A stretch of 64,000 nt of DNA from JAOUFP01 sp963801505 (GTDB lineage Bacteria > Nitrospirota > Thermodesulfovibrionia > Thermodesulfovibrionales > UBA6898). The position numbers were made by a program, and so were the translations under genes. The stretch spans positions 1-64,000 of the forward strand of contig CAWDEY010000002.1 of the NCBI GenBank assembly GCA_963801505.1. The letters run 5' to 3'. Positions 43,578 through 52,344 of the stretch are shown piece by piece. Each line of letters begins with the position of its first letter. Positions within the stretch are counted from its first letter, which is position 1. The notes under the pieces were generated by a model, which ran no database searches, was not told where the DNA came from, and saw only the letters and a program-made list of their open reading frames with translations.

Positions 43578-44570
43578 TTATATGAGAAAGCTCGCTGCCT
43601 TGCAAAGGGCCCATCCAAGCAGTGCGCAGGCAGGCAGGGTGATGATCCAGGCGACGACAATATTGCCGCCGACCCCCCACCTGACGGCTGAGAGTCTTTT
43701 GGAGGCGCCTACGCCCATGATCGTAGATGAGATGATATGGGTTGTCGAAAGCGGCAGTCCCCAATGAGATGCCACCTCAATGATACTGGCAGCGGACACC
43801 TCTGCCGCAAAGCCATGAATTGGTCTGAGATTGACCAGCTTAACACCCAGAGTTTTTATGATCCTCCAGCCCCCTATGGCGGTCCCCAGTCCCATTGCTG
43901 ATGCACATAAGGCAATGACCCATATCGGCACGGAGAAATCGGGGACAATATGAGCGCTGACCAGCGCCATGGTAATAATACCCATCGTTTTCTGAGCATC
44001 GTTATTGCCGTGACTGAAGGCCATATAAGCAGCGGAGGCTATCTGCGACCGCTTGAATATCTTGGAAACCAGGGCCGGTGACGACCGTCTGAATATACTT
44101 ACAAGCAGCTGCATAAGAAGATACCCGAAGATCAGACCGACTACCGGAGAGGCAATAAGAGCTATAAGAATCTTGTAGACGCCTTTTTGAATAACAACTC
44201 CGGTGCCTGCTGTTGCCACTGCCGCTCCGACGAGACTTGAAAGGATCGCGTGACTTGAGGACGTTGGAAGACCGAAATACCAGGTAATGAGGTCCCATAT
44301 AATGGCAGCCAGGAGTGCTGAAAGAACTGTGAGCTGGGTCACCGATGAGGCCTCAACCAGCCCGGAGCCGACCATCTTGGCAACCGCAGTGCCGGCAAAG
44401 GCCCCCGCAATATTCAGGACAGCTGCCATGGCCACAGCAACTTTGGGAGAGAGGACACGGGTGGAGACAGAGGTTGCTATCGCATTTGCGGTATCATGGA
44501 AGCCGTTTATGAAATCAAAAATAGTGGCAAGGACTATGACGCAGATAAGCAGAGTAAAGGAATCATGCAT
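43578..44570 (-). CDS. pit: Inorganic phosphate transporter, Pit family
   Basis: 330 residues, about ten membrane helices. The two Pit/PHO4 signature repeats are visible: FDFINGFHDTANAIATSVST near the N-terminus and MAFSHGNNDAQKTMGIITMA in the second half, with GLPTSSSHAILSSLVGAAVA and WGLPLSTTHIISSTIMGVGA as the paired Ser/Thr-His loops. It takes up phosphate with protons or a cation. It overlaps the upstream DUF47 gene by eight bases, the standard pit partner. No start ambiguity. Confidence 0.92.
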   Translation of the reverse strand: MHDSFTLLICVIVLATIFDFINGFHDTANAIATSVSTRVLSPKVAVAMAAVLNIAGAFAGTAVAKMVGSGLVEASSVTQLTVLSALLAAIIWDLITWYFGLPTSSSHAILSSLVGAAVATAGTGVVIQKGVYKILIALIASPVVGLIFGYLLMQLLVSIFRRSSPALVSKIFKRSQIASAAYMAFSHGNNDAQKTMGIITMALVSAHIVPDFSVPIWVIALCASAMGLGTAIGGWRIIKTLGVKLVNLRPIHGFAAEVSAASIIEVASHWGLPLSTTHIISSTIMGVGASKRLSAVRWGVGGNIVVAWIITLPACALLGWALCKAASFLI

Positions 44571-45180
44571 ACTTGAGGACTATTGCTTCCAGAACATTAG
44601 CCACATCTTCACACCGGTCCGAGGCATCTTCAAGATGCTCATAGATTTCTTTCCATTTGATGATGAGGACAGGGTCTTTGACCTCGTCAAAGAGCTTGCC
44701 GAGCGCATCCCTGAAATCTCTGTCGATCATGTTTTCGAGCCGGTTTATCTCGATACAGTAGTCCTGGACATGACTGTAATTCTTTTCCTTGAGATTTGTT
44801 ATGGCCTTCTGCATGACCTCTGTTGTCAGGAGAAGATCTTTTGACATTGATATTGCCTCTTTTGTAGTTTCCCTGATCTTGAAGACCAGCAGCCTGTCAA
44901 CAGCCCCCCAGATAAGATCAAGGACATCGTCCAAACTTGCTGCGAGAGAATGCAAATCTTCCCGGTCAATAGGAGTAATAAAGGTCTTATTAAGGTTCTT
45001 CATTATCTCATGCGTAAGGATATCACCTTCCTGCTCCACTTCGTATATCTCTTTTGCCCTGGCCTCAATATTGTCAAATTTTTCCATAAGGTCTACCAGG
45101 AGAGAGGCGGCCTTGGTGACATTGACCGACGCCCTGTCGAAAATCTCAAAAAAATCTATTTCTTTTGGAAAAAATTTCAT
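44563..45180 (-). CDS. DUF47 (PhoU-like) protein, Pit accessory
   Basis: 205 residues, entirely helical, of the DUF47/TIGR00153 type: MKFFPKEIDFFEIFDRASVN, KEIYEVEQEGDILTHEIMKN, then TPIDREDLHSLAASLDDVLD. The E-x2-GD and DREDI/L motifs resemble the metal-binding helices of PhoU. It is translated immediately before and overlapping the pit gene. Such proteins are thought to regulate the Pit transporter. ATG 45180 lacks a strong RBS. Confidence 0.88.
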   Translation of the reverse strand: MKFFPKEIDFFEIFDRASVNVTKAASLLVDLMEKFDNIEARAKEIYEVEQEGDILTHEIMKNLNKTFITPIDREDLHSLAASLDDVLDLIWGAVDRLLVFKIRETTKEAISMSKDLLLTTEVMQKAITNLKEKNYSHVQDYCIEINRLENMIDRDFRDALGKLFDEVKDPVLIIKWKEIYEHLEDASDRCEDVANVLEAIVLKYA

Positions 45181-45256
45181 AATAATTTACTACGGATAGA
45201 ATATAAGAAATGATAAATGATGTCAAATATTCGAAAAGAAATTGACCCCAAATCCC

Positions 45257-46333
45257 TTATTCTGCAAGTTTTTTTATATCTTCTGGTCCAATCCTGCTAT
45301 GAATTATTACTGATCCGATTTTTTCAGGAAGTACAAAATGCATATTCCCTCCAACCGTCTTTTTATCTATCTGCATCTTTCCGATAAGATCATTTATTTT
45401 GATCCCATCGGGCATTTCCGAGGGCAGTTCATAAGAGTCTATAAGGGCCTTTATTTTCGCAACAGCTTTATCTTCGATAAGACCGAGCTGATGCGACAGC
45501 CTTGCCTCCATATTCATACCAATAGCAACAGCTTCTCCATGCAGATATTTTTTATAACAGGTAAGGGTCTCTATGGCATGTCCGATTGTATGGCCGTAAT
45601 TTAATATCGCCCTGAGGCCGGATTCCCGCTCATCCTTTGAAACGACCTCTGATTTTATTTCACAAGAGCGCCTTATGATGTGTGTCAGCGCCTCTTTATC
45701 GAGACTCAGGATTTTATCTCTGTTACATTCCAGATACGCAAAGAAATCTTCGTCCCATATTACTCCGTACTTTATGACCTCCCCAAGTCCTGAGAGAAAT
45801 TCTCTGCGAGGCAAAGATTCCAGAGTCGCTGTATCTATCCAAACGAGTCTCGGTTGCCAGAAGGCCCCGATCATATTTTTCCCAAGAGGATGATTGACAC
45901 CTGTTTTACCGCCTACTGAGCTGTCTACCTGAGCAAGAAGCGTCGTAGGTATCTGGATAAAGTCAATCCCCCTCATATAAGTAGAGGCTGCAAAACCCGT
46001 GATATCTCCTATGACCCCGCCACCGAGCGCAATGAGTGCTGATTTTCTGTCCAGCTTTGCCTTTAACAACAATTCATAAATCTTTTCCGTGGAAGCCAGA
46101 CTCTTATATTCTTCTCCATCAGGGAGGAGTACTTCTATGAGCTCATGGCCCGAAGCCCTCAGGGATTCCAAAACTGTTTTGCCATAAAGGTCATATACGG
46201 TGGGATTGCTTATCAAGGCAAGTTTATTACTGAACCCGAACTTTCGGATTGTACTGCCGATATCTTTCAGTACTCCATTGCCGATCATTATGTTATAGCT
46301 TCTCTCACCCAGCTCCACCCTTATTTTCTGCAT
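45257..46333 (-). CDS. aroB: 3-dehydroquinate synthase
   Basis: 358 residues, full length. It converts DAHP to 3-dehydroquinate in the shikimate pathway. NAD-binding GGGVIGDITGFAASTYMRGI, IPTTLLAQVDSSVGGKTGVN and the Zn-binding NYGHTIGHAIETL with its HGEAVAIGMNMEA helix are present. It overlaps the end of aroK by 13 bases on the same strand, so the two are translationally coupled. Confidence 0.95.
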   Translation of the reverse strand: MQKIRVELGERSYNIMIGNGVLKDIGSTIRKFGFSNKLALISNPTVYDLYGKTVLESLRASGHELIEVLLPDGEEYKSLASTEKIYELLLKAKLDRKSALIALGGGVIGDITGFAASTYMRGIDFIQIPTTLLAQVDSSVGGKTGVNHPLGKNMIGAFWQPRLVWIDTATLESLPRREFLSGLGEVIKYGVIWDEDFFAYLECNRDKILSLDKEALTHIIRRSCEIKSEVVSKDERESGLRAILNYGHTIGHAIETLTCYKKYLHGEAVAIGMNMEARLSHQLGLIEDKAVAKIKALIDSYELPSEMPDGIKINDLIGKMQIDKKTVGGNMHFVLPEKIGSVIIHSRIGPEDIKKLAE

Positions 46334-46830
46334 CTTATTATCCCCACAATTTCCTGTACTATCACTAAAGGGCTTTTGCAGTCAGTCTCTATAATGATGC
46401 CTGCCTTTTCATAAAAAGGTCTCCTGAAGGAAAGCATTTCGCTGATTGTTTTCTTTGGGTTTTCAACCTTCAGCAAAGGCCTGTCTTCACTTCTGGCCGT
46501 GCGCTCCATTATTGTTTCAGTACTTGCGTTAAGACAAAAAATGGTCCCGTTTTCTCTCAGAGCCTCCATATTTTCATCCCTTAAAACAGTCCCGCCGCCT
46601 GTTGAGATAATAATATTCTTTTCCCTGGAGAGTTTCTTTATCATATCAGTCTCGATGTCCCTGAAATACTGTTCTCCGTATATTCTGAAAATATCGTTTA
46701 TCTTCATCTTCTGTGCCTTCTCTATCTCCGCGTCAATATCCACAAGCTTCATTTGAAGCACTTTAGAAAGCTCTTTCCCGATCGTTGTCTTGCCTGTCCC
46801 CATAAAACCTGTTAGAACAATATTTTTCAA
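46321..46830 (-). CDS. aroK: Shikimate kinase
   Basis: 169 residues from TTG 46830, chosen because GAGG lies five bases upstream and the conserved N-terminus (LKNIVLTGFMGTGKTTIGKE) begins there; an ATG at 46881 would add 17 atypical residues. Walker A GFMGTGKTT, the DIDAEIEK shikimate-binding Asp, ISTGGGTVLRDENM and the RPLLK lid (SEDRPLLKVENP) are all seen. It phosphorylates shikimate with ATP. aroB follows with an overlap. Confidence 0.93.
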   Translation of the reverse strand: MKNIVLTGFMGTGKTTIGKELSKVLQMKLVDIDAEIEKAQKMKINDIFRIYGEQYFRDIETDMIKKLSREKNIIISTGGGTVLRDENMEALRENGTIFCLNASTETIMERTARSEDRPLLKVENPKKTISEMLSFRRPFYEKAGIIIETDCKSPLVIVQEIVGIIRCRK

Positions 46831-46884
46831 TTGAACCTCATGCTTTCTTATTAAGGGTCTCATAAATGAATAGACATGCATTAG

Positions 46885-46960
46885 AAAATCTCCCCTCTCC
46901 CCTCTTTGCCAAAGAGGGGATTGTCCCTCCCTTTGGAAAAGGGAGGTCAGGAGGGATTCT
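46885..46960. repeat. Dispersed hairpin repeat, family 2
   Basis: AAAATCTCCCCTCTCCCCTC, TTTGCCAAAGAGGGG, then CCTCCCTTTGGAAAAGGGAG and GTCAGGAGGGATT. Two adjacent hairpins (CCCCTCTTTGCCAAAGAGGGG and CCTCCCTTTGGAAAAGGGAGG) are enclosed by AAATCTCC/GGAGGGATT ends. It closely matches 59538-59614 and lies between aroC and aroK. Confidence 0.75.
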
Positions 46961-47012
46961 CAAAATAATGCCATTACTATTTCAAGACCGTTTATATGTA
47001 CTTAAGTTGAAA

Positions 47013-48245
47013 TTAAAATGTATTTATATAAGACATGTACGAATTATAATTCCGCAAAATCTCTTCTCTGCTGTCGCCACCGAATTTTTCAAGAAACGCA
47101 TCCGCTACAACCAGGGCGGTCATGGCCTCAGCAATAACAGCTGCCGCAGGAACTGCGCATACATCTGAACGCTCATAGGCGGCAGAAGATGGCTTTTTTG
47201 TGTGTATATCCACAGACATGAGCGGTTTCCTGAGCGTAGGTATGGGTTTCATGGCAGCCCTGACAACGAGGGGCATGCCGTTTGATATCCCCCCTTCTAT
47301 CCCACCGGCATTGTTGGTCCTTCGGGAAAAACCTCTGTCAGAATATGCATAGGCTGAATTCCGAACTCCTTTTTTCGCAGGCTGTTTTGAGTAAATTACC
47401 TCATCCATGACATCTGAACCAAAATTTTTCGCCATTTCGAATCCAAGACCGATTTCAACGCCCTTTATCGCCTGTATGCTCATTATTGCCTGAGCAATCC
47501 GCCCGTCGAGTTTCCTGTCCCACTGCACATGACTGCCGAGGCCCACAGGGAGCCCTGTTGCAAAAACCTCAAAGGTCCCGCCCAGTGAATTACCTTCTTT
47601 TGCCGCCTGATCGATTAACTTCACCATCTTATTTGAGATTTTTGGGTCCGGACAACGCACAGGAGAGTCCTCGGCATTTTCGAAAGCAGACCATAATTCC
47701 CTTTCCGATTTCATCGTTTCGATTTTTGATTGCTGAGTGGAAACTGTGCCGATCCGGACAACATAACTTCCGATCCTGATATCAAACACAGACAACATCT
47801 CCTTTGCAACAGCCCCAAGTGCTACCCTGACTGCTGTTTCTCTTGCGCTTGAACGCTCAAGGATATTTCTGATGTCTTTATGGTTATACTTCAAAACTCC
47901 CGCCAGGTCCGCGTGTCCTGGTCGGGGTCTGGTGACCGGAGGGAGAGAACCATCATACTCGGCATCCACAGACATGGCTTGTTGCCAATTTTTCCAGTCC
48001 TTATTTTCTATGAGAATACTGACAGGAGAGCCCAGGGTCTTTCCCCACCTGACACCGGAGAGAATTTCCGCGTGGTCTGACTCTATCTTCATCCTCCCGC
48101 CGCGGCCATGGCCACCCTGACGTCTCCTTAGTTCCCTGTCTATGTCTTCTGACGTAATGGAAAAACCGGAAGGAATGCCCTCCAGTATCCCTGTCAGTGC
48201 CCTGCCGTGAGATTCACCGGATGTAAAAAATCTCAGATATGCCAT
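47013..48245 (-). CDS. aroC: Chorismate synthase
   Basis: 410 residues, somewhat long because of a C-terminal tail (GGDSREEILRNYNSYMSYIN). It makes chorismate from EPSP with reduced FMN. Signatures are FFTSGESHGRALTGILEGIP, the RRRQGGHGRGGRMKIESD loop, RPGHADLAGVLKYNHKDIRN and RTNNAGGIEGGISNGMPLVV. Located upstream of aroK-aroB on the same strand, separated from aroK by a family 2 repeat. Confidence 0.95.
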   Translation of the reverse strand: MAYLRFFTSGESHGRALTGILEGIPSGFSITSEDIDRELRRRQGGHGRGGRMKIESDHAEILSGVRWGKTLGSPVSILIENKDWKNWQQAMSVDAEYDGSLPPVTRPRPGHADLAGVLKYNHKDIRNILERSSARETAVRVALGAVAKEMLSVFDIRIGSYVVRIGTVSTQQSKIETMKSERELWSAFENAEDSPVRCPDPKISNKMVKLIDQAAKEGNSLGGTFEVFATGLPVGLGSHVQWDRKLDGRIAQAIMSIQAIKGVEIGLGFEMAKNFGSDVMDEVIYSKQPAKKGVRNSAYAYSDRGFSRRTNNAGGIEGGISNGMPLVVRAAMKPIPTLRKPLMSVDIHTKKPSSAAYERSDVCAVPAAAVIAEAMTALVVADAFLEKFGGDSREEILRNYNSYMSYINTF

Positions 48246-48389
48246 TTCCTCTACTTATGCCTCTCTTTCCGGGTAACCGCTTTTTTCATGTCACTATGTT
48301 ATTAAAATCAAGGAAGGAAAGTAAAGAGAAGCGCTACGGCATAAGTGATATGATAATAGTACAGCCATCAGTTTTCATCAGAAATCATT

Positions 48390-48490
48390 GTAGCTACTCA
48401 GGTAGATAGTCTGTAGGTGTGGACAGAAAGCCTTGATTCGTTCGTTGCGTGGTCCTAACAGACTACAGTCTAAACAACCTGTGCAGTTAC
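48390..48490. mobile_element. MITE-like element, family 4 (reverse copy)
   Basis: GTAGCTACTCAGGTAGATAG ... CAACCTGTGCAGTTAC. It is homologous to the reverse complement of 41515-41626, sharing AGAAAGCCTTGATTCGTTC and TCCTAACAGACTACAGTCTA. Its last bases (CAGTTAC) include the TAA stop codon of gspN, so insertion probably set the present end of that gene. Confidence 0.75.
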
Positions 48491-49236
48491 AATTCAAGCG
48501 GCATTTTATATTGCCCTGGCGAGACCTTGTAACGTTCAAGCGGCATGAGCATAAAATCGTTCCAGTCATTGGGGAAAAGCTCCAGCGTGAGATGTCTCTG
48601 CCCGTTGACGATCTCACCAGAGAGCCTTGCGTATCCTTTACTTCCCTCAAAGGCAAGCGACTTGACTATTATCCTGGCCCCATCGACAGATATGCCGCCT
48701 TTGCCCTTCTCAAAAATGTCCGTCGGCAACTCGAAGCCGGACACGGAAAGCCTTTTCCAGTTTATCTCGTCAGCCCTGACCTCGATATCTGCTTTTCTGC
48801 CTGACACTATAACTCTTCCGGAAACAGGCGCAGAGAAAGATACATTTGCCGAAGAGACAAACACAGCTGTATCAAATGGAACGTCCGTAAAGCTTACTTC
48901 TCCTTTAAGACTGCCGTCAAAGCCGGCACTGAGCGCGGCCGTTATCTCTTTTGAATGTATGTCTATACCTATCCGTCCGAGAAATAGCGGAAGAAGGCGA
49001 ACGTCAAGTCTCACCTCATCCAGGACCAGCAGCTTTACAGCGTCATTTCCGGCAAGAACAGCATTAGTAAAACGGTATCCTGTCACAAAATTGCCATCTG
49101 CCTGCCCGGCACTCAATACCACTGCCTGCTGAGCATCGTTTATTTTCGAGATGAGCTGCTCCGGAGTGAGGAAAAAAAAGAGCGTAAGAAAGACCGACAG
49201 TATTGCACTCGCAAGAACAATTATGATTTTTCTCAT
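48487..49236 (-). CDS. gspN: Type II secretion protein N
   Basis: 249 residues: an N-terminal membrane anchor (MRKIIIVLASAILSVFLTLF) followed by a beta-rich periplasmic region with repeated 'G...I.a....sl.G.v.ft.v' strands (IGIDIHSKEITAALSAGFDG, VSGRVIVSGRKADIEV), as in GspN/AsmA-like proteins. It is the last gene of the gsp operon, after gspM across a family 1 repeat. The stop codon lies in a family 4 element, so the natural C-terminus may once have been longer. Confidence 0.7.
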   Translation of the reverse strand: MRKIIIVLASAILSVFLTLFFFLTPEQLISKINDAQQAVVLSAGQADGNFVTGYRFTNAVLAGNDAVKLLVLDEVRLDVRLLPLFLGRIGIDIHSKEITAALSAGFDGSLKGEVSFTDVPFDTAVFVSSANVSFSAPVSGRVIVSGRKADIEVRADEINWKRLSVSGFELPTDIFEKGKGGISVDGARIIVKSLAFEGSKGYARLSGEIVNGQRHLTLELFPNDWNDFMLMPLERYKVSPGQYKMPLEL

Positions 49237-49260
49237 ATCAAAAAATGCATAAACCTAGAG

Positions 49261-49419
49261 AAAGCAATTAACCACAGAGACACGGAGGCACAGAGTTTAA
49301 AAGCAAGAGAAAAGGCCTGAAAGAATCCTTCTCCCCGACGAAGAAACAAAATTATTCGACAACCCTCTGTTTCCTCAGTGTCTCTGTGCCTCTGTGGTAA
49401 ATGAACTGTAGTTTTTAGG
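49261..49419. repeat. Inverted-repeat element, family 1, subfamily b (reverse)
   Basis: AAAGCAATTAACCACAGAGA, CACGGAGGCACAGAG, interior CGAAGAAACAAAATTATTCG, right arm TCAGTGTCTCTGTGCCTCTG, TGGTAAATGAACTGTAGTTT. It is the reverse of 23336-23497, including the shared interior. It separates gspM from gspN. Confidence 0.8.
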
Positions 49420-49444
49420 ATGCACAAAATCTGCATTTTTTGGG

Positions 49445-49939
49445 TCATGTAATATGAGAAACGAGAAGGCTTATATTAAGGAGGCCCGGGTTTTCAAAAC
49501 TGACTGTCATGGAACACTTTCTGACCTTCATCAAAACTCCTGTATTGGATATCCGGTATATAAAGTTGACTGCCGTATTTATGTCTACTCCCTCGATCTT
49601 GAGCTCATAGTCGTCTGCCCTGAACCGGCCGTCCTCCCTGTGCGTAATAAAGTTTATTTTTTTCAGGCCCTTTGAGAGCCCGAATTCTGCCGCGGTCTTT
49701 TCGACCTCGGAGACAAAGTTCCTGTTCTTGCCCTCCACTGCCCTTGATTTGAACGCCTTTGTCTCTTCCGACATGGAAATAAGCGCGGCCCTGTTGCCGC
49801 TCATCTCGGCATAGACGGTCTCCATAAGAAGAAGCCTTTTTTGGGCATTGTTTACGGCTCCCTGAAGGACAACAACTGCAACAAACAACGCTGCAATAAT
49901 TCCGGCAAAAACAAACAGTTTTTTCTTTTCCTTATTCAT
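49445..49939 (-). CDS. gspM: Type II secretion protein M
   Basis: 164 residues with one N-terminal membrane helix (KKLFVFAGIIAALFVAVVVL), a coiled-coil stretch and a C-terminal ferredoxin-like domain (YELKIEGVDINTAVNFIYRI, LNISLLVSHIT), the layout of GspM/PilO. Assigned mainly from position after gspL, with which it overlaps by eight bases. An inner-membrane assembly platform component that pairs with GspL. Confidence 0.75.
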   Translation of the reverse strand: MNKEKKKLFVFAGIIAALFVAVVVLQGAVNNAQKRLLLMETVYAEMSGNRAALISMSEETKAFKSRAVEGKNRNFVSEVEKTAAEFGLSKGLKKINFITHREDGRFRADDYELKIEGVDINTAVNFIYRISNTGVLMKVRKCSMTVSFENPGLLNISLLVSHIT

Positions 49940-50903
49940 TTACAGTGACCTCTATCGCAAATCCTGATTTGCCGTCCGGCATGTTTTTTGTCTCAAGGAT
50001 CTGAACATCGCCGAAACTTTTCTTCAGATTGTCTCTGAACTGCTCCACTGCAGCGTAGCCTGCCCCTTCGCCCTTCAGGGTGGCCCTGTTTCCATCCATA
50101 TTGATCTCTTTCACCCTGATACCTTCACGGGAACTCTCCGAAACCGACTTCAGGATACCGAGGACCTCTATGCCTTTGAAAACCCCGTAATTTTGTTTTA
50201 GTTCGACCAGTTTAGACTGGACTCCGTAATAAAGGTCCTGCGGCATCTTCTGACCCGGGAACAGGCTGGCGTAAACCGCTGATACCTCTTTTTTCATCCC
50301 GGCTTCTTTCTTTAAAATAAGGTAGTATCTTAAAGACAGACCCAACACAAAGACCAGCAAAACAGCGCTTGCGTATATGAAGGCCGTCCGGTAAACGTCC
50401 ATGGCCTTTCTTTTTTTCTTTTCTCCAGTGAGGCCTGAAGGGACAAGGTCAAGCGCTGTTTTGTAAAATGCTCCTTCATCCAAGCCATATTCCGAAAGCC
50501 TGTCATCCCATGCCGGAGAGAGCGAGACTATGTTTAATCCAGCCTTTACAAAAGGGGCCACATATTTTTGGGCCGTCTCCTTTTTCAATACAAAGACAAG
50601 ACATTCCGTTCCTTTTTCAGCAGGACTTAGGGGATAGAAATCAAAGACAAGGTCTGAAGAGGGACTAAGGAACAGGCCTTCCATCTCAAAGGGAAGTATC
50701 TCCTTCATCTTATCTCTGTCTAAATCAGGCAGGACGGTCTTTCTAACCGAAAAAGCATCAAAGCCGATATAGAGCCTTAGTGCCCTGTTTTTCTCAAGCA
50801 CCTTAAGGAGGTCTTCGATCTTTTCCACTGCGGGAGAGGAGCTTTTGTTCTCCTCATCGTAAACCCGGAACCTTCCATTTTCCTCATAGAGACATAAGGC
50901 CAT
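49932..50903 (-). CDS. gspL: Type II secretion protein L
   Basis: 323 residues. The cytoplasmic part (1-165) is short and actin-like, followed by a membrane helix (about 172-192; FIYASAVLLVFVLGLSLRYY) and a periplasmic PilN-like ferredoxin domain at 220-323 (GILKSVSESSREGIRVKEIN, then GYAAVEQFRDNLKKSF). GspL links the ATPase GspE to the membrane platform. Shorter than the roughly 400-residue enteric form. Its start overlaps the gspK stop by one base. Confidence 0.8.
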   Translation of the reverse strand: MALCLYEENGRFRVYDEENKSSSPAVEKIEDLLKVLEKNRALRLYIGFDAFSVRKTVLPDLDRDKMKEILPFEMEGLFLSPSSDLVFDFYPLSPAEKGTECLVFVLKKETAQKYVAPFVKAGLNIVSLSPAWDDRLSEYGLDEGAFYKTALDLVPSGLTGEKKKRKAMDVYRTAFIYASAVLLVFVLGLSLRYYLILKKEAGMKKEVSAVYASLFPGQKMPQDLYYGVQSKLVELKQNYGVFKGIEVLGILKSVSESSREGIRVKEINMDGNRATLKGEGAGYAAVEQFRDNLKKSFGDVQILETKNMPDGKSGFAIEVTVNE

Positions 50904-51763
50904 TATCTTTCCCTCCAGTATTTTGTCGCTACACCATTGCTCAGGTCAAAACCTGCCTCCGCAGTCTCTACCAAATCATTGCGCTCTGCATTTATTGTCA
51001 CGTTGAAGCTGTTACTCTCAAACTTGATGTCTTCAGATATAGCAACACCGATCTTTTCCATCCCCGGCACATTTACCACGTCCACCACTTTTTCAAAGGG
51101 TTTTCCTTCCCTCACTTCTACGACTCTTTTTGCCAGTGTTTCAGATATGTCAGGGTGAAGGGCCATTAAAAGCGGCAGTTCCACCGTATTTATATTTACC
51201 TTTCCATCGCCAAAGACAGTAAGATAAGGGATGACCGTCTTCATAACATCCTCAGGGAAAATATAGCCCAATTCAGACAAAGAATAAAGAGCGTGGTTCT
51301 TGGCCTTGTCCTCCCCCCCCGGCACCCTTGGAATTTTGTCTGCATCAATAAAGTCCACAAGCCTGTCGGCATATTCTTCGTTTATCTTGAGTTCCCTGAG
51401 CAGCCTTCTGAAAATATTATAGCTGGCATCACTCTTAACCGGATTAATTGCACCAAGCAAATTCACATTGAATTTACTGTTATTGTCTTCCAGCATGAGC
51501 CCCACTGTCGTGTCCTCGATCTTCTCTTCAAAAGAGATCTCCCTCTGGGCACTGGGGCCAAGCTGCGATAATAGATAGGGTACTTTTTCTGTAGTAAGCA
51601 GGTATGCCGACTTCAGCAAAAGGGACATCCTTTCTGACTCATTAAAGTTATTGGCCGTACTTACATAGCCATAAACAGTCCCGGCGAACTGAATCACCGC
51701 AGCCGTCGTGACTGCAAGTATCAGAAGTACGATAACCAGGACATAGCCTTTATTGTAAAGCAT
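50903..51763 (-). CDS. gspK: Type II secretion minor pseudopilin K
   Basis: 286 residues. A type IV pilin-like N-terminus with an almost canonical helix (MLYNKGYVLVIVLLILAVTT) and a very short leader (cleavage between G and Y is likely, replacing the usual G-F). The large inserted helical domain typical of GspK contains EDNNSKFNVNLLGAINPVKS and a helix-hairpin-helix-like VEVREGKPFEKVVDVVNVPG. GspK caps the pseudopilus tip with I and J. It overlaps gspJ by 14 bases. Confidence 0.85.
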   Translation of the reverse strand: MLYNKGYVLVIVLLILAVTTAAVIQFAGTVYGYVSTANNFNESERMSLLLKSAYLLTTEKVPYLLSQLGPSAQREISFEEKIEDTTVGLMLEDNNSKFNVNLLGAINPVKSDASYNIFRRLLRELKINEEYADRLVDFIDADKIPRVPGGEDKAKNHALYSLSELGYIFPEDVMKTVIPYLTVFGDGKVNINTVELPLLMALHPDISETLAKRVVEVREGKPFEKVVDVVNVPGMEKIGVAISEDIKFESNSFNVTINAERNDLVETAEAGFDLSNGVATKYWRER

Positions 51764-52343
51764 CGTTGAGCATAAGGGAGCATATCTGGGAAAATTCTTC
51801 GCCCCCTTTGCCTCCTTTCAGAAAAAGCGATATCTTCACGTCTTTAGGGACCTTTTTAAGCTTCGTAGAATCATATACCTTATCATAACCTTCGTCCAGC
51901 ACCTGTGCTCTGAAGCCATCTACATCTTTGAGCACGGTTATCTTTACTGGTTTGCCGCCCCTTATAACATCTGAGATCGTCTTTACAAGGTTAAGCCTGT
52001 TGTCTTTATCTTCCTCCACAGCATAACTTATGACCTTTACCCCATCCCTGAAGAAGCACGTAAAGGTGAGCCGCGAAGCAGGCTTGCCATAAAAGTCCTT
52101 CTCCTCTATCTTAAGGCCTGTATAGTCCGTGTCCCTGGAATAGTATATACTCTCAACCTCTTTTCTGACCATGCTTAACAGGTTGAAGGCCTTCTCCTTC
52201 TCCCGCATCTTTTCATATACATTGGCAGTGCCTTTTTTTACAGTAAAAAGAAGCGTGTAAGCCGACCCTATCACCACTGCGGCTATTGCAAGGGCCACGA
52301 GTATCTCAATAAGCGTGAAACCGTTTCTGTTGCCGGGCCCCAT
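51750..52343 (-). CDS. gspJ: Type II secretion minor pseudopilin J
   Basis: 197 residues with prepilin site NRNGFTLIEILVALAIAAVV (G-F cleavage, Glu5) and a beta-rich C-terminus (KVISYAVEEDKDNRLNLVKT, AQVLDEGYDKVYDSTKLKKV). Size and position between gspI and gspK identify it as GspJ. A minor pseudopilin of the tip complex. ATG 52343 gives a short leader (MGPGNRNG). Confidence 0.85.
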   Translation of the reverse strand: MGPGNRNGFTLIEILVALAIAAVVIGSAYTLLFTVKKGTANVYEKMREKEKAFNLLSMVRKEVESIYYSRDTDYTGLKIEEKDFYGKPASRLTFTCFFRDGVKVISYAVEEDKDNRLNLVKTISDVIRGGKPVKITVLKDVDGFRAQVLDEGYDKVYDSTKLKKVPKDVKISLFLKGGKGGEEFSQICSLMLNDALQ

Positions 52344-52344
52344 T

